Positions 24,669 to 34,404 of a DNA stretch of 64,000 nucleotides are shown in pieces. Source of the DNA: Ignavibacteriales bacterium (lineage in GTDB: Bacteria > Bacteroidota > Ignavibacteria > Ignavibacteriales > SURF-24); the NCBI GenBank assembly GCA_026390815.1, contig JAPLFH010000015.1, forward strand, positions 1 to 64,000, given 5' to 3'. The translations under genes were made by a program, and so were the position numbers. The notes under the pieces are model-generated. The model searched no databases and had not been told where the DNA came from. It worked only from the letters and a program-made list of their open reading frames with translations. Each line of letters begins with the position of its first letter. Within the stretch, counting starts at the first letter, position 1.

Positions 24669-25772
24669 ATGAAAAGAAAAATACTAATAAATACGGCAGC
24701 TTTAATTTTAATTACAATAACATTTACGGCTTGCAGCAGAAAGGTAAAACCGGAGTATGCTATTTATGTAGATATGAGTAAGGCGCATAAGAGCGGATTG
24801 TTCCAGCCTGCCCCGGCAGGCAAGCCTGAAAAAGGGGCTAAGATTTTTATAACAGGTAATTATAATAATTGGAGTAAAGAAGGGTTGCAGCTTACTGATG
24901 AGGACAAAGATTTTATTTTTAAGATTGACCTGAAGAAAATTACTGATGCTGCAAAGAAACCGATGGATTCTTTAGAATTTAGATTTAATATAGAAAAATG
25001 GAGGATGGTTGATGGAAGATGGATGATGGAAAGCGATACAACAGAAAGTATTGCTATAAGGAAGATTGCGTTGAATGATTTGTACAAAGCAGGAGTAGAT
25101 GGAAAAAAAATTGTGCTTGTATTTAATGAAGTTTATGATGTACGTGAAACTGCGGAGGTTACTTTTACTGTTGGCACAAGCAACCAGAAAGTGCTTGGCT
25201 TTTTTAAGCCCGAAGAAGGAGATAAGATTGCAATTACAGGCAGCTTTTGTAACTGGGCTAAAAATGGGATGATAATGGGCGATGACGGTGATGACATTTA
25301 CAAAATAAAACTGCCGGTTAAGTATTATAAGAACAAACCTGTTGAGTACAAATATAAAATACTTACAAAACGTAATGCTTACCTGCCTAACGAAGGATTA
25401 GAAAAAACTACGCACACAATAAATATATGGAGCGAAGGCAATGAAGCTGCTTACACAGAGTTTGATAACATAAGCCGTGTAGCGCGGTTTATAATTAACA
25501 CAGAAAAATTTGAGCGTGAAGGAAAATTTAAACCGCTTAAAGGAGACGTACTGCAGATAAAACTTTTACTTGACGGAAAAGAAGTATTAACAAACCCTTT
25601 GTTTAGAGTAAAGACACACGAGTATGAAACCGCAGTGATTGTACCGATGAATATTAAAGAGGTGAAATGGAGCATTGTAACAAATATTAATAAACAGCTT
25701 ATCCCGCGAGCGGGACAAGGTGAATTTGAAAATGCAAATATAAAAACTAAAGGTTATTGCATAAAAATATAG
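24669..25772 (+). CDS. Lipoprotein with two glycogen/starch-binding-like (CBM20/48) domains
   Basis: 367 residues. The lipoprotein signal ends at FTAC (Cys at about 22). Two E-set/CBM-like repeats are visible: KIFITGNYNNWSKEGLQL (about 58-75) and KIAITGSFCNWAKNGMIM (about 187-204), each with the 'GxFNxW' motif of isoamylase-N/CBM48-type modules. A third, looser unit may occupy the C terminus. Such domains bind alpha-glucans, or in lipoproteins of this kind may serve only as structural folds. It is the first of a run of envelope genes; the next begins 12 bp after its stop. Confidence 0.8.
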   Translation: MKRKILINTAALILITITFTACSRKVKPEYAIYVDMSKAHKSGLFQPAPAGKPEKGAKIFITGNYNNWSKEGLQLTDEDKDFIFKIDLKKITDAAKKPMDSLEFRFNIEKWRMVDGRWMMESDTTESIAIRKIALNDLYKAGVDGKKIVLVFNEVYDVRETAEVTFTVGTSNQKVLGFFKPEEGDKIAITGSFCNWAKNGMIMGDDGDDIYKIKLPVKYYKNKPVEYKYKILTKRNAYLPNEGLEKTTHTINIWSEGNEAAYTEFDNISRVARFIINTEKFEREGKFKPLKGDVLQIKLLLDGKEVLTNPLFRVKTHEYETAVIVPMNIKEVKWSIVTNINKQLIPRAGQGEFENANIKTKGYCIKI

Positions 25773-25784
25773 GAGAAAAATTAT

Positions 25785-26942
25785 ATGAGGAAAATTAAAC
25801 CTAAGATAAGAAGTAAGATAACTTTAATTACTTTTTTATTAAGTGGAATATTATTTAATAAATGTACTACTGATGTAACAAATAATAATCATGTTTTTGT
25901 TGGATTTGAAAATTTCCCAAATACACAACCCACAGGGAACGTTAGTTTTACAGTTCAATATGTATTGGATAAAAGTTTTAGTGGAAAAAAATTATGGATT
26001 GGAATCCAAAAGAAATTAATAGATGGTACCCGTGAGGATATTATTTATATAGATTATTCATTGCCTAATTCAAATACTGATATAATAGGACCATATACAT
26101 TCCAACATAACTTTTCACAAGCAGGGAATTATGATATTTGGGCTGGGGCTGGTTCTGAAGGGATGAAACCCTGGGGCGACAAAGGGACAGGAAAAGCCGA
26201 AAATTTAGAAATAACAGGTAATACAGCAGACCTAAAGTTTCTTTTAGTACAAGAAGCCCAACGCTATGTTAATTATGAAATTACTTGGTATAATCGTAAT
26301 GGAAATGTTTTAAAGGACGATGACCAAAACAACGATGCAACTAAGACCAGAACATGGACGCAAAGTTTGCCATACAGCTACATAAACTATGATAATCTGG
26401 ATGAGATAGTAAATAAGATAAATAATTGGCAACAAATGAATCAATCCCACTGGTATGACTACACTCCTGGTAAAATAGGATTCAATCTGTATGATTATGA
26501 ATATTGTTTTACTGATCAGGATTATCCGTGGCCAAAAGAAAGGTCCAATTGGACCGGAACTAGTTGTCAGGCATTTATTTACAACTGTGCGAAAGCAACC
26601 GGTTACAGTTTTACTTCTGATGAAAAGTATAAAAATGATGTAGCTGAGTGGGAAAATATAGGAACAGAAATTAATGCTTTTGAGGCACAACCAGGAGATA
26701 TTGTTTATTTTGAGCAAAAGGATAATAGTGGAATTCTTGTTGTTGCTTCTCATGTCGCAATAATTTCAGCTTCAGCACTGGATGAAGCTAATATAAAACT
26801 TATTCAGGCTTTGGGTGTTTATTATGATCCATTTAAATTCCAAGTTTCAACTGATGCTACTATAGGACAAACAAAGCTTGCTATTAAGCAAGAGTTACTT
26901 CAACAACCAACATGTATTTATAGAAGATTACCATTACAATAA
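25785..26942 (+). CDS. Exported protein with NlpC/P60- or CHAP-like C-terminal domain
   Basis: 385 residues. The N terminus is a signal peptide, possibly lipoprotein-like (FNKC at about 28, a poor lipobox). Residues 35-140 are beta-rich. The C-terminal part has TSCQAF (about 259; candidate catalytic Cys) and, about 45 residues on, AQPGDIVYFEQ followed by SHVAIISA (candidate His), the order of an NlpC/P60/CHAP papain-like amidase. Such enzymes cut peptide bonds in cell-wall peptides. The assignment rests on motif order alone. It is preceded by GGAGAAAAATT and followed after 12 bp by the next gene, so it is in the same run. Confidence 0.65.
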   Translation: MRKIKPKIRSKITLITFLLSGILFNKCTTDVTNNNHVFVGFENFPNTQPTGNVSFTVQYVLDKSFSGKKLWIGIQKKLIDGTREDIIYIDYSLPNSNTDIIGPYTFQHNFSQAGNYDIWAGAGSEGMKPWGDKGTGKAENLEITGNTADLKFLLVQEAQRYVNYEITWYNRNGNVLKDDDQNNDATKTRTWTQSLPYSYINYDNLDEIVNKINNWQQMNQSHWYDYTPGKIGFNLYDYEYCFTDQDYPWPKERSNWTGTSCQAFIYNCAKATGYSFTSDEKYKNDVAEWENIGTEINAFEAQPGDIVYFEQKDNSGILVVASHVAIISASALDEANIKLIQALGVYYDPFKFQVSTDATIGQTKLAIKQELLQQPTCIYRRLPLQ

Positions 26943-26954
26943 GGAGATGTGAAA

Positions 26955-28076
26955 ATGAAAAAGTATTTATTTTTATTAATTATTGTTATCAGCATCTTAT
27001 GCCAGAAGAGGATGTTGCCTCAAATAGTTTCGGGAGGATATAACTTACAAAAGAAGATATCAATACCAATTGGTAAAGGTGCCGGAAAAGTGAATTTAGA
27101 ATATCTTATACTTGGTTATGGTGTTGGTTTTCCGGATGCAATGGCAGTTGATAATGAAGGTAATTTCATCATTGGTAGCCGGCTACAGAAAGACGCAGTC
27201 CAGAAATTTGACGACGATGGGAAGTATTTAACTACGATAGCAATAGACGGTATGAACGAGGCTAATGTAAATTATCCCTATAAAATAGTTGTTGATAGCA
27301 GTAATTCAATCTATGTTCTTGATATTGATAAGGCTTTAAAACCCGGCTTAGTAAAAGCAAGCTCTTCAATAAAAAAGTTCAATAAAACAGGGGAATTAAT
27401 ATTTAATTTTGAGCATAATAAAATAAGGCAAAAAATTACCGATAGGGATGGCATAAAGGAATTATGGGTTACACCGGGTGGAGAAATTTATATTAAGGAT
27501 CGTTATAATAGTAAGACAGAGAATGACCAATATGGATTTCCAAAAAACGAGGAGAAAATATTTGGAATTGACAAAGATGGAAAGTTGATAGGGGAAGTTG
27601 ACGAATCTTTTTATAAGAACTATAATAATGATATTGTGAAGTTTAAGTCAAAAATGAATCTCGGGCATACCTTTAACTATACTATACTTAAATATAAAGT
27701 AACGAATGAAAAAAATAGAGAGAAAGAGTTTATTGTGAATCAGGGACAGCTTAGTAAAATGAAAGAATTTAATATAGAAAACACAAATGATCGTCTTGAA
27801 TTCCTGGGGTTTGATAAAGAAAATAATCTTTACTTGCTCAGGAGATGTGAAGAACGAGAAATTGACAAAGCTACAGTAGGCTCGGGTTCTACAATGATAT
27901 ATAAATATTCTCCAAACAATGAAATGTTAGCAAAGATAGATTTGTCCGCAAGAGTCGGAATTTACCTTGTAGATTCAGTGGGGAATATATACGCCATTTA
28001 CATTGTTTATCAAACACCCAAGAAATTCACCGAAGGCGATCATATTGAAATTCAAAAATGGGTACAGAAAAAATAA
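26955..28076 (+). CDS. Secreted NHL-like six-bladed beta-propeller protein
   Basis: 373 residues from the ATG at 26955. A GTG at 26949 is in frame, but AAGGAG at 26941-26946 is only 2 bp from it and 8 bp from the ATG, so the ATG is preferred. A signal peptide (about 1-17) precedes NHL-type blades: FPDAMAVDNEGNFIIGSR (about 54-71), YPYKIVVDSSNSIYVLD (about 100-116), and later 'ENNLYLL' and 'GNIYAIY' strands. Such propellers are common in 6-bladed TolB-like proteins of FCB bacteria and have no assigned substrate. It is part of the run 24669-31768. Confidence 0.75.
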   Translation: MKKYLFLLIIVISILCQKRMLPQIVSGGYNLQKKISIPIGKGAGKVNLEYLILGYGVGFPDAMAVDNEGNFIIGSRLQKDAVQKFDDDGKYLTTIAIDGMNEANVNYPYKIVVDSSNSIYVLDIDKALKPGLVKASSSIKKFNKTGELIFNFEHNKIRQKITDRDGIKELWVTPGGEIYIKDRYNSKTENDQYGFPKNEEKIFGIDKDGKLIGEVDESFYKNYNNDIVKFKSKMNLGHTFNYTILKYKVTNEKNREKEFIVNQGQLSKMKEFNIENTNDRLEFLGFDKENNLYLLRRCEEREIDKATVGSGSTMIYKYSPNNEMLAKIDLSARVGIYLVDSVGNIYAIYIVYQTPKKFTEGDHIEIQKWVQKK

Positions 28077-28141
28077 TTAAAGAGTAAATTGAAAGCTAAA
28101 GCGTAATATTTTTTAAATAATTTATTAAAAACAGGTGCGTA

Positions 28142-31100
28142 ATGAAAGAAATAATTTTTAGTTTGATACTTATATCAAGCATATTTTTTGGGCAAAAACT
28201 TGATGTAAGCGGAATAATACCGGCAGACGATGAAAGAGTATTGATTACAAAAAAAATTGAAGAGATAAATTATTATTTATTGAAGAGATCTTCTAAAAAG
28301 ACTCTACAAAAAAGTAATTCTAATAGTTATCTTCATTTGAGTGAAGCGGATATTACTAATATACAAAATCTTAATGACGATATAAAAATGATTAAGTTGA
28401 TAAGCTATAACAAAGAAGATAAAGGATACGTAGTAAATTGCAGGGTAATATACAATATAGAAGGACACCGAACGCAGGAGCAAGCAACAATATCATTTGA
28501 TAAAAACAAAAACTGGAAAAGCGTAAACAATAAAATATTAAACGAAATTAAAAACCAGAAAATTGTAGCATCAGGCAGTACTTATAAAACACGGGGCATA
28601 AATAATATTAACGATGTAACAGAAGCACAGATAAAAGTAACAGGTTATACATACCGTGGTTGGCCTCTATATGAATATGAGGGGGAAGATATAATGCAAA
28701 TAGATAGGTATGTTACAGAGAATTATCTTGACAGAACATTATTTGCTCCTGGTGCAAGCTTAGACATGGGCGGCTACTTAATGGGTTATAATGGAAATGA
28801 AGTTAGTGCAGTAACTTTTTATTTGGATAAATCATGGGAAAGAATAGTCTATGCGGAAGATAACTATGGTTCGTATGGGGCTATAAAATCTTTTGGTGAT
28901 GGAAATGGTAACTGGTATTTCAACCGCCCACAAGCATTATGTGTTAGTGATAATTGCTGTGTATTTGTCTTAGATAGAACAGACTATGATCCAAGAGTAG
29001 TTAAATTAAGCTATTCAGGTGGATTACTGTCTTTAGCAAATTCAAACTTTGTAAATCAAAATTATCTTTCATCACCAGTAGATATTGAATATAGCAATGG
29101 TTATATATTCGTCTCCGACGCAGGTCGTCAATCAATTTTAGTATTTAATGCAAACGATGGAAGTCTTTACAATGAAATAAAATATCTAATGCTCAATGGT
29201 CAGCAGCAACCAATAGGAAATCCTCAAAAAATATGTATTGATGGAATGAATATAGTGTATATTGATGGAAATATCTGCATATATGGCGCTTGGCAACCAG
29301 GAACAAGTGTAATAAATTGTATACAAAAAACAATATTTCCACCACAATACCGGTTAGAAGACATTGGACAGGACGGTACAGGCTCTTTCATTATTGCAGA
29401 TCCAAATAATGGATTGCTCCACAAATTAAACGCATACGGTGAATATATCTGTTCAAATACAATTTATTCAGGATATAATCCAATATTTTGTTCTAAGTCC
29501 CCGGCAAATTCTTCTGGAATAGTAACTGGAATTTATATATATGCGCCATGGGATTATAACCTGGGAATAAGAAAAGTTATGCCTGGTTCCAATGTAATTG
29601 ATATAACCAAAAATGAAGATGATTATAATTTTTATATAAATTATTTGATTACAGGTGAGAGTTATTATGAAGTGTACATACAAACACCAGGTGGTGATCA
29701 GTTACTAATCGAACAATCAACTTCAGGTACAGGTGAATACCATACTACTTCTGTCTCGAAACAAGATATGATTGGGGGAGAGAATAAATGGATAATAAAG
29801 TATAAGTCAATTTATCCAAGACCACCCTATGAAAATGTAGGTGATGGCTGGTGCAGCGAAGAAGTATCTTTTTTTTCAAAGACGTATTTAAGCGGTGTAT
29901 ACAATCAAGGTCAAATGCATTTTGGAGGTGAGATAGAAGTTATTGATGATGTTATTTTCTCTGGCAATTGTACTGCTCATTTTGATGATGGAACTGCAGT
30001 TGTAAAGATCTTACCAGGTAAAACAATAACAATAATAGAAGAGGCTGCAATCCATGCTATAGGTGCTTCGTTTATCCCAAAGGATACCAGCAAATGGGGC
30101 GGTATAATTTTAAATAATAATTATGGTAATTCTTTTAGTAATTGTACATTTGATGGAGCGTATAATCATGTAAAAGTATATCGTAATACTAATAATAATT
30201 TTGATGGTTGTACTTTTACAAATGCTGCTACAGCTGGAATTTATACTTATCAGGGTTCAGCAACGCCGGTAAGTTTTACAGTAGATAATTGTTCCTTCAC
30301 TGGCAACTGGATAGGCATTTATGCCAAGTATGCAAGCGGTTCAATAACAAACAATTTTTTTGAGCTCAATGATTTTGGTCTGTATATGGGTCAATCAAGG
30401 TTCGATAATTTTCATAATAATTATATCCGCAATAACTATAGTTCAGGTATTTGTATTGATTATAGTTCACAGGCTATTTGGTGCAACGATATAATTAATA
30501 ATGGTGGAACGCAAGTATACATTAATGGCTGGAGTACTGCCTGCGGAAGTAATAATAATATTTATGTGGATGGCTATCAGATAGATTACCCACCGAATGC
30601 TTATATACGTAATTTTGCATATACATATAATTGTGAAGAATTTTGTTATGTAACGCAGGATTGGCGATCTAATTATTGGGGCAGGAGCCAAATAGAGGAC
30701 ATGTACACATGGTACTTGTTTGCACCCATGCCATGGACAATAGATTATTCTGATTATTGTACCTCGCCTGTAAGTAATAGGGTAGCATCGGTTGTTGAGA
30801 ATATTTCTAAAAATACTTCTCCTGTTATACAGGAAATTTTGACTGAAGGTATTGCAAAATCATTAGGAAATGAAACACGTATAGAATCTTATGAGAAAAT
30901 TCTTCTGACAATAAGTATGCTTAATAATTTTCCTAATTCAAAATTCAACTCAAAGAGATTAATTGAAATTTACTTTTTGCAAAACCAGTTAGAAGTAAAA
31001 GAACACCCGGAAGTTAAAAAAACAATAATGAACATTGCAAAGAATAAAAAAGAAAGGTTTGAGCAATTTATTGATAAAAAAATAACTCTTACTGAAGATG

Positions 31101-31768
31101 AAATATTAAGCGCTAAACTAACAGGTGAAGTTTCTATGTTAATAGAGATCGACGATATGATAAAGACTAAAAGTTTTAAAGAAGCTATAAACAAATCAAA
31201 ACAATTTGAAAAATACATTACTAATTTTGATAACCAGTATGCATTAAAGTCATTAAAATTAGACGCATTGCAAAGAGATCAAAAATTTGATGAAGGATTA
31301 GAAGTAATAAATGAGCTGAAGGAAATGATGAAATCAATACATGTAAAAACTGATTTCAATACACCGATGCTTAATGTATTAGAGAATGAGTTGTTATCCA
31401 GAACAGGCAGATCTAAAAATACAATGTTTGTAAAAAATACAACCGGTTTTAGCAAAGCAACTTTAGAAAAGGAGGATATTCCACTTGAATTTGCCATGTA
31501 TAAGAACTTTCCAAATCCATTTAATCCAACTACAACAATAACATTTAGTCTACCGGAAGAGAGTAATGTAGTAATTGAGGTTTATGATATGACAGGAAAG
31601 CTTGTTAGTTTATTAGCAAAAGGAGATTACATTGCAGGAGAACATTTTACAAGATTTGATGGAAGCGGACTTGCAAGTGGAGTATATCTTGTTAACTCAA
31701 GGATTACTTCAAAACAAGCAAGCGGTAAATTATATAACTTCACACAAAAAATAATGTTGATGAAGTAA
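28142..31768 (+). CDS. Large T9SS-exported protein: NHL propeller, beta-helix, sorting domain
   Basis: 1208 residues. A signal peptide (about 1-17) is followed by an N-terminal domain, then an NHL-type propeller (about 230-480: DNCCVFVLD, YIFVSDAGRQSILVF). A right-handed beta-helix (about 620-870) shows short repeats of N-x-F-x-N/D-C-x-F typical of NosD/pectate-lyase folds. A helical segment follows (about 900-1090), and a T9SS sorting domain (about 1120-1208) with FPNPFNPTTTITF and GVYLVNSR. It is probably a surface-anchored adhesin or polysaccharide-interacting protein; no catalytic residues are evident. It ends the envelope run that begins at 24669. Confidence 0.8.
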   Translation: MKEIIFSLILISSIFFGQKLDVSGIIPADDERVLITKKIEEINYYLLKRSSKKTLQKSNSNSYLHLSEADITNIQNLNDDIKMIKLISYNKEDKGYVVNCRVIYNIEGHRTQEQATISFDKNKNWKSVNNKILNEIKNQKIVASGSTYKTRGINNINDVTEAQIKVTGYTYRGWPLYEYEGEDIMQIDRYVTENYLDRTLFAPGASLDMGGYLMGYNGNEVSAVTFYLDKSWERIVYAEDNYGSYGAIKSFGDGNGNWYFNRPQALCVSDNCCVFVLDRTDYDPRVVKLSYSGGLLSLANSNFVNQNYLSSPVDIEYSNGYIFVSDAGRQSILVFNANDGSLYNEIKYLMLNGQQQPIGNPQKICIDGMNIVYIDGNICIYGAWQPGTSVINCIQKTIFPPQYRLEDIGQDGTGSFIIADPNNGLLHKLNAYGEYICSNTIYSGYNPIFCSKSPANSSGIVTGIYIYAPWDYNLGIRKVMPGSNVIDITKNEDDYNFYINYLITGESYYEVYIQTPGGDQLLIEQSTSGTGEYHTTSVSKQDMIGGENKWIIKYKSIYPRPPYENVGDGWCSEEVSFFSKTYLSGVYNQGQMHFGGEIEVIDDVIFSGNCTAHFDDGTAVVKILPGKTITIIEEAAIHAIGASFIPKDTSKWGGIILNNNYGNSFSNCTFDGAYNHVKVYRNTNNNFDGCTFTNAATAGIYTYQGSATPVSFTVDNCSFTGNWIGIYAKYASGSITNNFFELNDFGLYMGQSRFDNFHNNYIRNNYSSGICIDYSSQAIWCNDIINNGGTQVYINGWSTACGSNNNIYVDGYQIDYPPNAYIRNFAYTYNCEEFCYVTQDWRSNYWGRSQIEDMYTWYLFAPMPWTIDYSDYCTSPVSNRVASVVENISKNTSPVIQEILTEGIAKSLGNETRIESYEKILLTISMLNNFPNSKFNSKRLIEIYFLQNQLEVKEHPEVKKTIMNIAKNKKERFEQFIDKKITLTEDEILSAKLTGEVSMLIEIDDMIKTKSFKEAINKSKQFEKYITNFDNQYALKSLKLDALQRDQKFDEGLEVINELKEMMKSIHVKTDFNTPMLNVLENELLSRTGRSKNTMFVKNTTGFSKATLEKEDIPLEFAMYKNFPNPFNPTTTITFSLPEESNVVIEVYDMTGKLVSLLAKGDYIAGEHFTRFDGSGLASGVYLVNSRITSKQASGKLYNFTQKIMLMK

Positions 31769-31769
31769 A

Positions 31770-31866
31770 ACTCAGTGGTTCTCTGAGGTACTCTGTGGCA
31801 CTCTGTGTAACGTGATCTAATACTTACACAGAGAACCACGGAGAAAACCCAGAGTAACACAGAGAT
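31770..31866. repeat. Imperfect inverted repeat of CTCTGTGT type
   Basis: The left half (CTCAGTGGTTCTCTGAGG, then CTCTGTGGCACTCTGTGTAA) is complementary to the right half (TTACACAGAGAACCACGGAG, then AGTAACACAGAG) over most of its length, giving a long hairpin between two same-strand genes. It may stop transcription from the upstream gene, but its extent and word repetition suggest a scattered repeat rather than a simple terminator. Confidence 0.6.
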
Positions 31867-31873
31867 AAATTAG

Positions 31874-33679
31874 ATGAACTATTTTTTAATAATTATTATA
31901 TCAACAATAGCTTTCTTATTTGATAATGGTGTATATCTATCCAACCACACTCCAAAGAATTTTGCGCTAATAACATTAGTCCCGCTTTTACTTACATTTT
32001 ATTTCGTCTGGTTTTTAATAAAGAATAAAAAACAAGCAATAACTTTTTCAATCATAGAAGCTTTATTGGTTTTAAGATTGGTATGGATGGTTGTAACTAA
32101 CCCGCAATTTTTAACTCACCCAAGCAATTTAAGTTTTTGGATATTGCTTTCTTTAACTCTGCTTACTTTGTTAACAAGACAGATAATAAATGCAAAAGGT
32201 AATGATACACCAATAAAATATTTTATCAGAACAATATGGGTAACGGGAATAATACAAGCGCTTATAGGTTACTGGCAGTTATTAATATCTCCGCCTTATG
32301 CGCCGCAGTTTATGAAAACCCCGCTGGCAGGGACAATAGGCACCGCTAACGGGTATGGATTATTCTTAGCGCTCTCTTTAGCTGCATTGGCAATTGAATT
32401 TATAATGCAGAAAGAAAAGATTTACAGGATGATACTTTTGTTTTTTATCGTATTGTTATTAACTGCTTTATTCATAAATGGAAGCAGGGGAGCAATGCTT
32501 GGGCTTTTTGCATCTGCAATGCTTATTGTAATATTTCTCATCATTACAAAAGAAAAAGCTTCAGGTAAATTATCAGAAAGGAAAAAATATTTGTATGTAA
32601 TAACCGGCCTAATTTTATTAACTATAACCACCACAGTACTCTTCCTATTAATCATTCAGAATTCAGAATCAACAAAAGGAAGATTGTTCGTCTGGAAAGT
32701 ATCTTTGCCAATGCTGGTTGAGCATCCAGCCATAGGTGTTGGTCAAGGAAAATTTGCAATTGAATATCTGAATTACCAGGCAAAATTTTTTAATCGATCT
32801 GAAAACAGAATATATTTTTATAAAGCAGCAAATTTAAAGCAGGCACACAATGAATTCTTTCAGGCATTTTGTGAAACCGGAATATTTGGAGGAATAATAT
32901 TCCTTGCAATCTGGTTATTTGCGTTGTGGCAATTGTTTAAAAATATCGGAGGGAAGTCCGGCACAAATACATTTATATACATCGGGTCAACTGCAATGCT
33001 TTTAACAATACTTGTCCATGGTTTAGTGGATACAACGTTGCACGTACTCCCAATTTCTGTTGCTGCATATATTATTTTAGGTCTTATCCCAACAAAAAAA
33101 TTTACTTATGAATTACAGCTACGCAGATTTAATCTAAGATTTTTAGTTGTTAGTCTGTTAATCATATTCACAAGCATTGTTTTGTATAAAAGTATTAATC
33201 AGTATCAAGGTTATTACCACTGGAAGAAAGGAGTACAGGCAGTTGGATACAGAAGCTGGTATACTGCAGAAATTCAATATCAAAAAGCGCTGGAAAAATT
33301 AGAAGAGCAAGGCGAACTACAATTTCATCTTGGTTCCGCTTTTGTTATGGATGGAAATTATGTGGAAGGAATAAACCTGTTAAAGGAATCTTTAAGCAAC
33401 TTTAACGATAGGAATATTTACCTTTCGATTAGTTATGGATATTTGAAAACAGGTGGATATGGAGAAGCGGAAAAATACGCTAAGAAAGCTTTATCTATGT
33501 TCCCGGATCATCTTGCACCGCATTTACTGCTGGGAGAAATCTATTTTTATCAAAAAAGAATAGAAGAATCGAAAGCTTCATTGTTGAAATGTATAAACAG
33601 GCAAACGGAAATTCAGTCTTATGAAACAGGAAAAATTTCTAATGATGCACAGATTCTGTGGAATAAATTTTATAAGTAA
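31874..33679 (+). CDS. O-antigen ligase (Wzy_C) family membrane protein with TPR tail
   Basis: 601 residues. About ten to twelve membrane segments (residues 1-430) carry the Wzy_C signature: NGSRGAMLGLF (about 197-207), HPAIGVGQGKFAIEY (about 285-299) and QAHNEFFQAFCETGIFGG (about 322-339), with the conserved Arg and His. These polytopic proteins join or polymerise surface polysaccharide. The C terminus (about 440-590) is soluble, with three or four TPRs, as in PglL/'O-antigen ligase + TPR' proteins. Which glycan is handled cannot be told. The ATG follows AGATAAATTAG without a clear ribosome-binding site. Confidence 0.88.
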   Translation: MNYFLIIIISTIAFLFDNGVYLSNHTPKNFALITLVPLLLTFYFVWFLIKNKKQAITFSIIEALLVLRLVWMVVTNPQFLTHPSNLSFWILLSLTLLTLLTRQIINAKGNDTPIKYFIRTIWVTGIIQALIGYWQLLISPPYAPQFMKTPLAGTIGTANGYGLFLALSLAALAIEFIMQKEKIYRMILLFFIVLLLTALFINGSRGAMLGLFASAMLIVIFLIITKEKASGKLSERKKYLYVITGLILLTITTTVLFLLIIQNSESTKGRLFVWKVSLPMLVEHPAIGVGQGKFAIEYLNYQAKFFNRSENRIYFYKAANLKQAHNEFFQAFCETGIFGGIIFLAIWLFALWQLFKNIGGKSGTNTFIYIGSTAMLLTILVHGLVDTTLHVLPISVAAYIILGLIPTKKFTYELQLRRFNLRFLVVSLLIIFTSIVLYKSINQYQGYYHWKKGVQAVGYRSWYTAEIQYQKALEKLEEQGELQFHLGSAFVMDGNYVEGINLLKESLSNFNDRNIYLSISYGYLKTGGYGEAEKYAKKALSMFPDHLAPHLLLGEIYFYQKRIEESKASLLKCINRQTEIQSYETGKISNDAQILWNKFYK

Positions 33680-33912
33680 ATAAATTGATTTTATCTTCGG
33701 GTTAGTTAATGCAGAAAAGATCATTCCTTGCAATAATTAAATAAGCCATTTTTGATTTCAAAATTTAAACTCTTCATAGAAATTCTTTTCTTACAGATAG
33801 GAAAAAAAGCCCAAAATATCTCAAAACAATTGAATTATCGTAAAATAAGCCAAAAACGCAGAATGGCATAATTGTTGGCAAAATATAATGAATCATAATT
33901 AAGGAATTAGAG

Positions 33913-34404
33913 ATGCATTCAGAAATATTTAGTCACTATCCTCCAAAAGATAAAAGCAATTTAATAGGACTTTTGCAAGAAATACAAACTATATATGGCT
34001 ACCTTCCAGAATCTGCACTTCAGGAAATTTCTGAATTTTTAGGAATGCCAGTTAGCCGAATTTACGGTGTGGCTACATTTTATAATCAATTTAGATTGAA
34101 ACCACTTGGTAAACATGTAATAAGAATTTGCCGCGGAACAGCATGCCATGTAAAAAATTCAGCTAACATTTTATTTGCCATGGAAACCGCTTTAGGAGTA
34201 AAAGCCGGAAATACTACTCGTGATAAAAATTTTACTTTAGAAACAGTAGCTTGTATTGGTGCATGTAGTATTGCACCAGTAATAAATGTTGATGGTGATT
34301 ATTACGGCAGGGCTGAAGTTAAGGACATTCCAAAGATATTAAAGAAATATTCCAGTGAAAATGTTAGTGAAAAGAAAGAAGAACAAACTGTGAGTGAACA
34401 ATGA
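33913..34404 (+). CDS. hydC: [FeFe]-hydrogenase subunit HydC (NuoE-like), set 1
   Basis: 163 residues, a thioredoxin-like [2Fe-2S] protein of the NuoE family. The four ligands are in CRGTAC (about 75-80) and CIGAC (about 116-120), with the spacing of HydC/NuoE. The N-terminal helical domain (about 1-70, with GYLPESALQEISEFL) is normal. HydC transfers electrons within a NADH-linked, multi-subunit hydrogenase. It is the first gene of the hydC-hydB-hydA order, and its stop overlaps the hydB start by 4 bp (ATGA). A near-match to a -24/-12 promoter lies at 33864-33880 but is not called. Confidence 0.92.
   Translation: MHSEIFSHYPPKDKSNLIGLLQEIQTIYGYLPESALQEISEFLGMPVSRIYGVATFYNQFRLKPLGKHVIRICRGTACHVKNSANILFAMETALGVKAGNTTRDKNFTLETVACIGACSIAPVINVDGDYYGRAEVKDIPKILKKYSSENVSEKKEEQTVSEQ

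Noticed and set aside
33864-33880. A -24/-12 (sigma-54) promoter before hydC set 1
   Set aside because: TGGCA is present, but the second element has GG where GC is required at the proper spacing, and no sigma-54 activator is in the regulatory module. Too weak to call.
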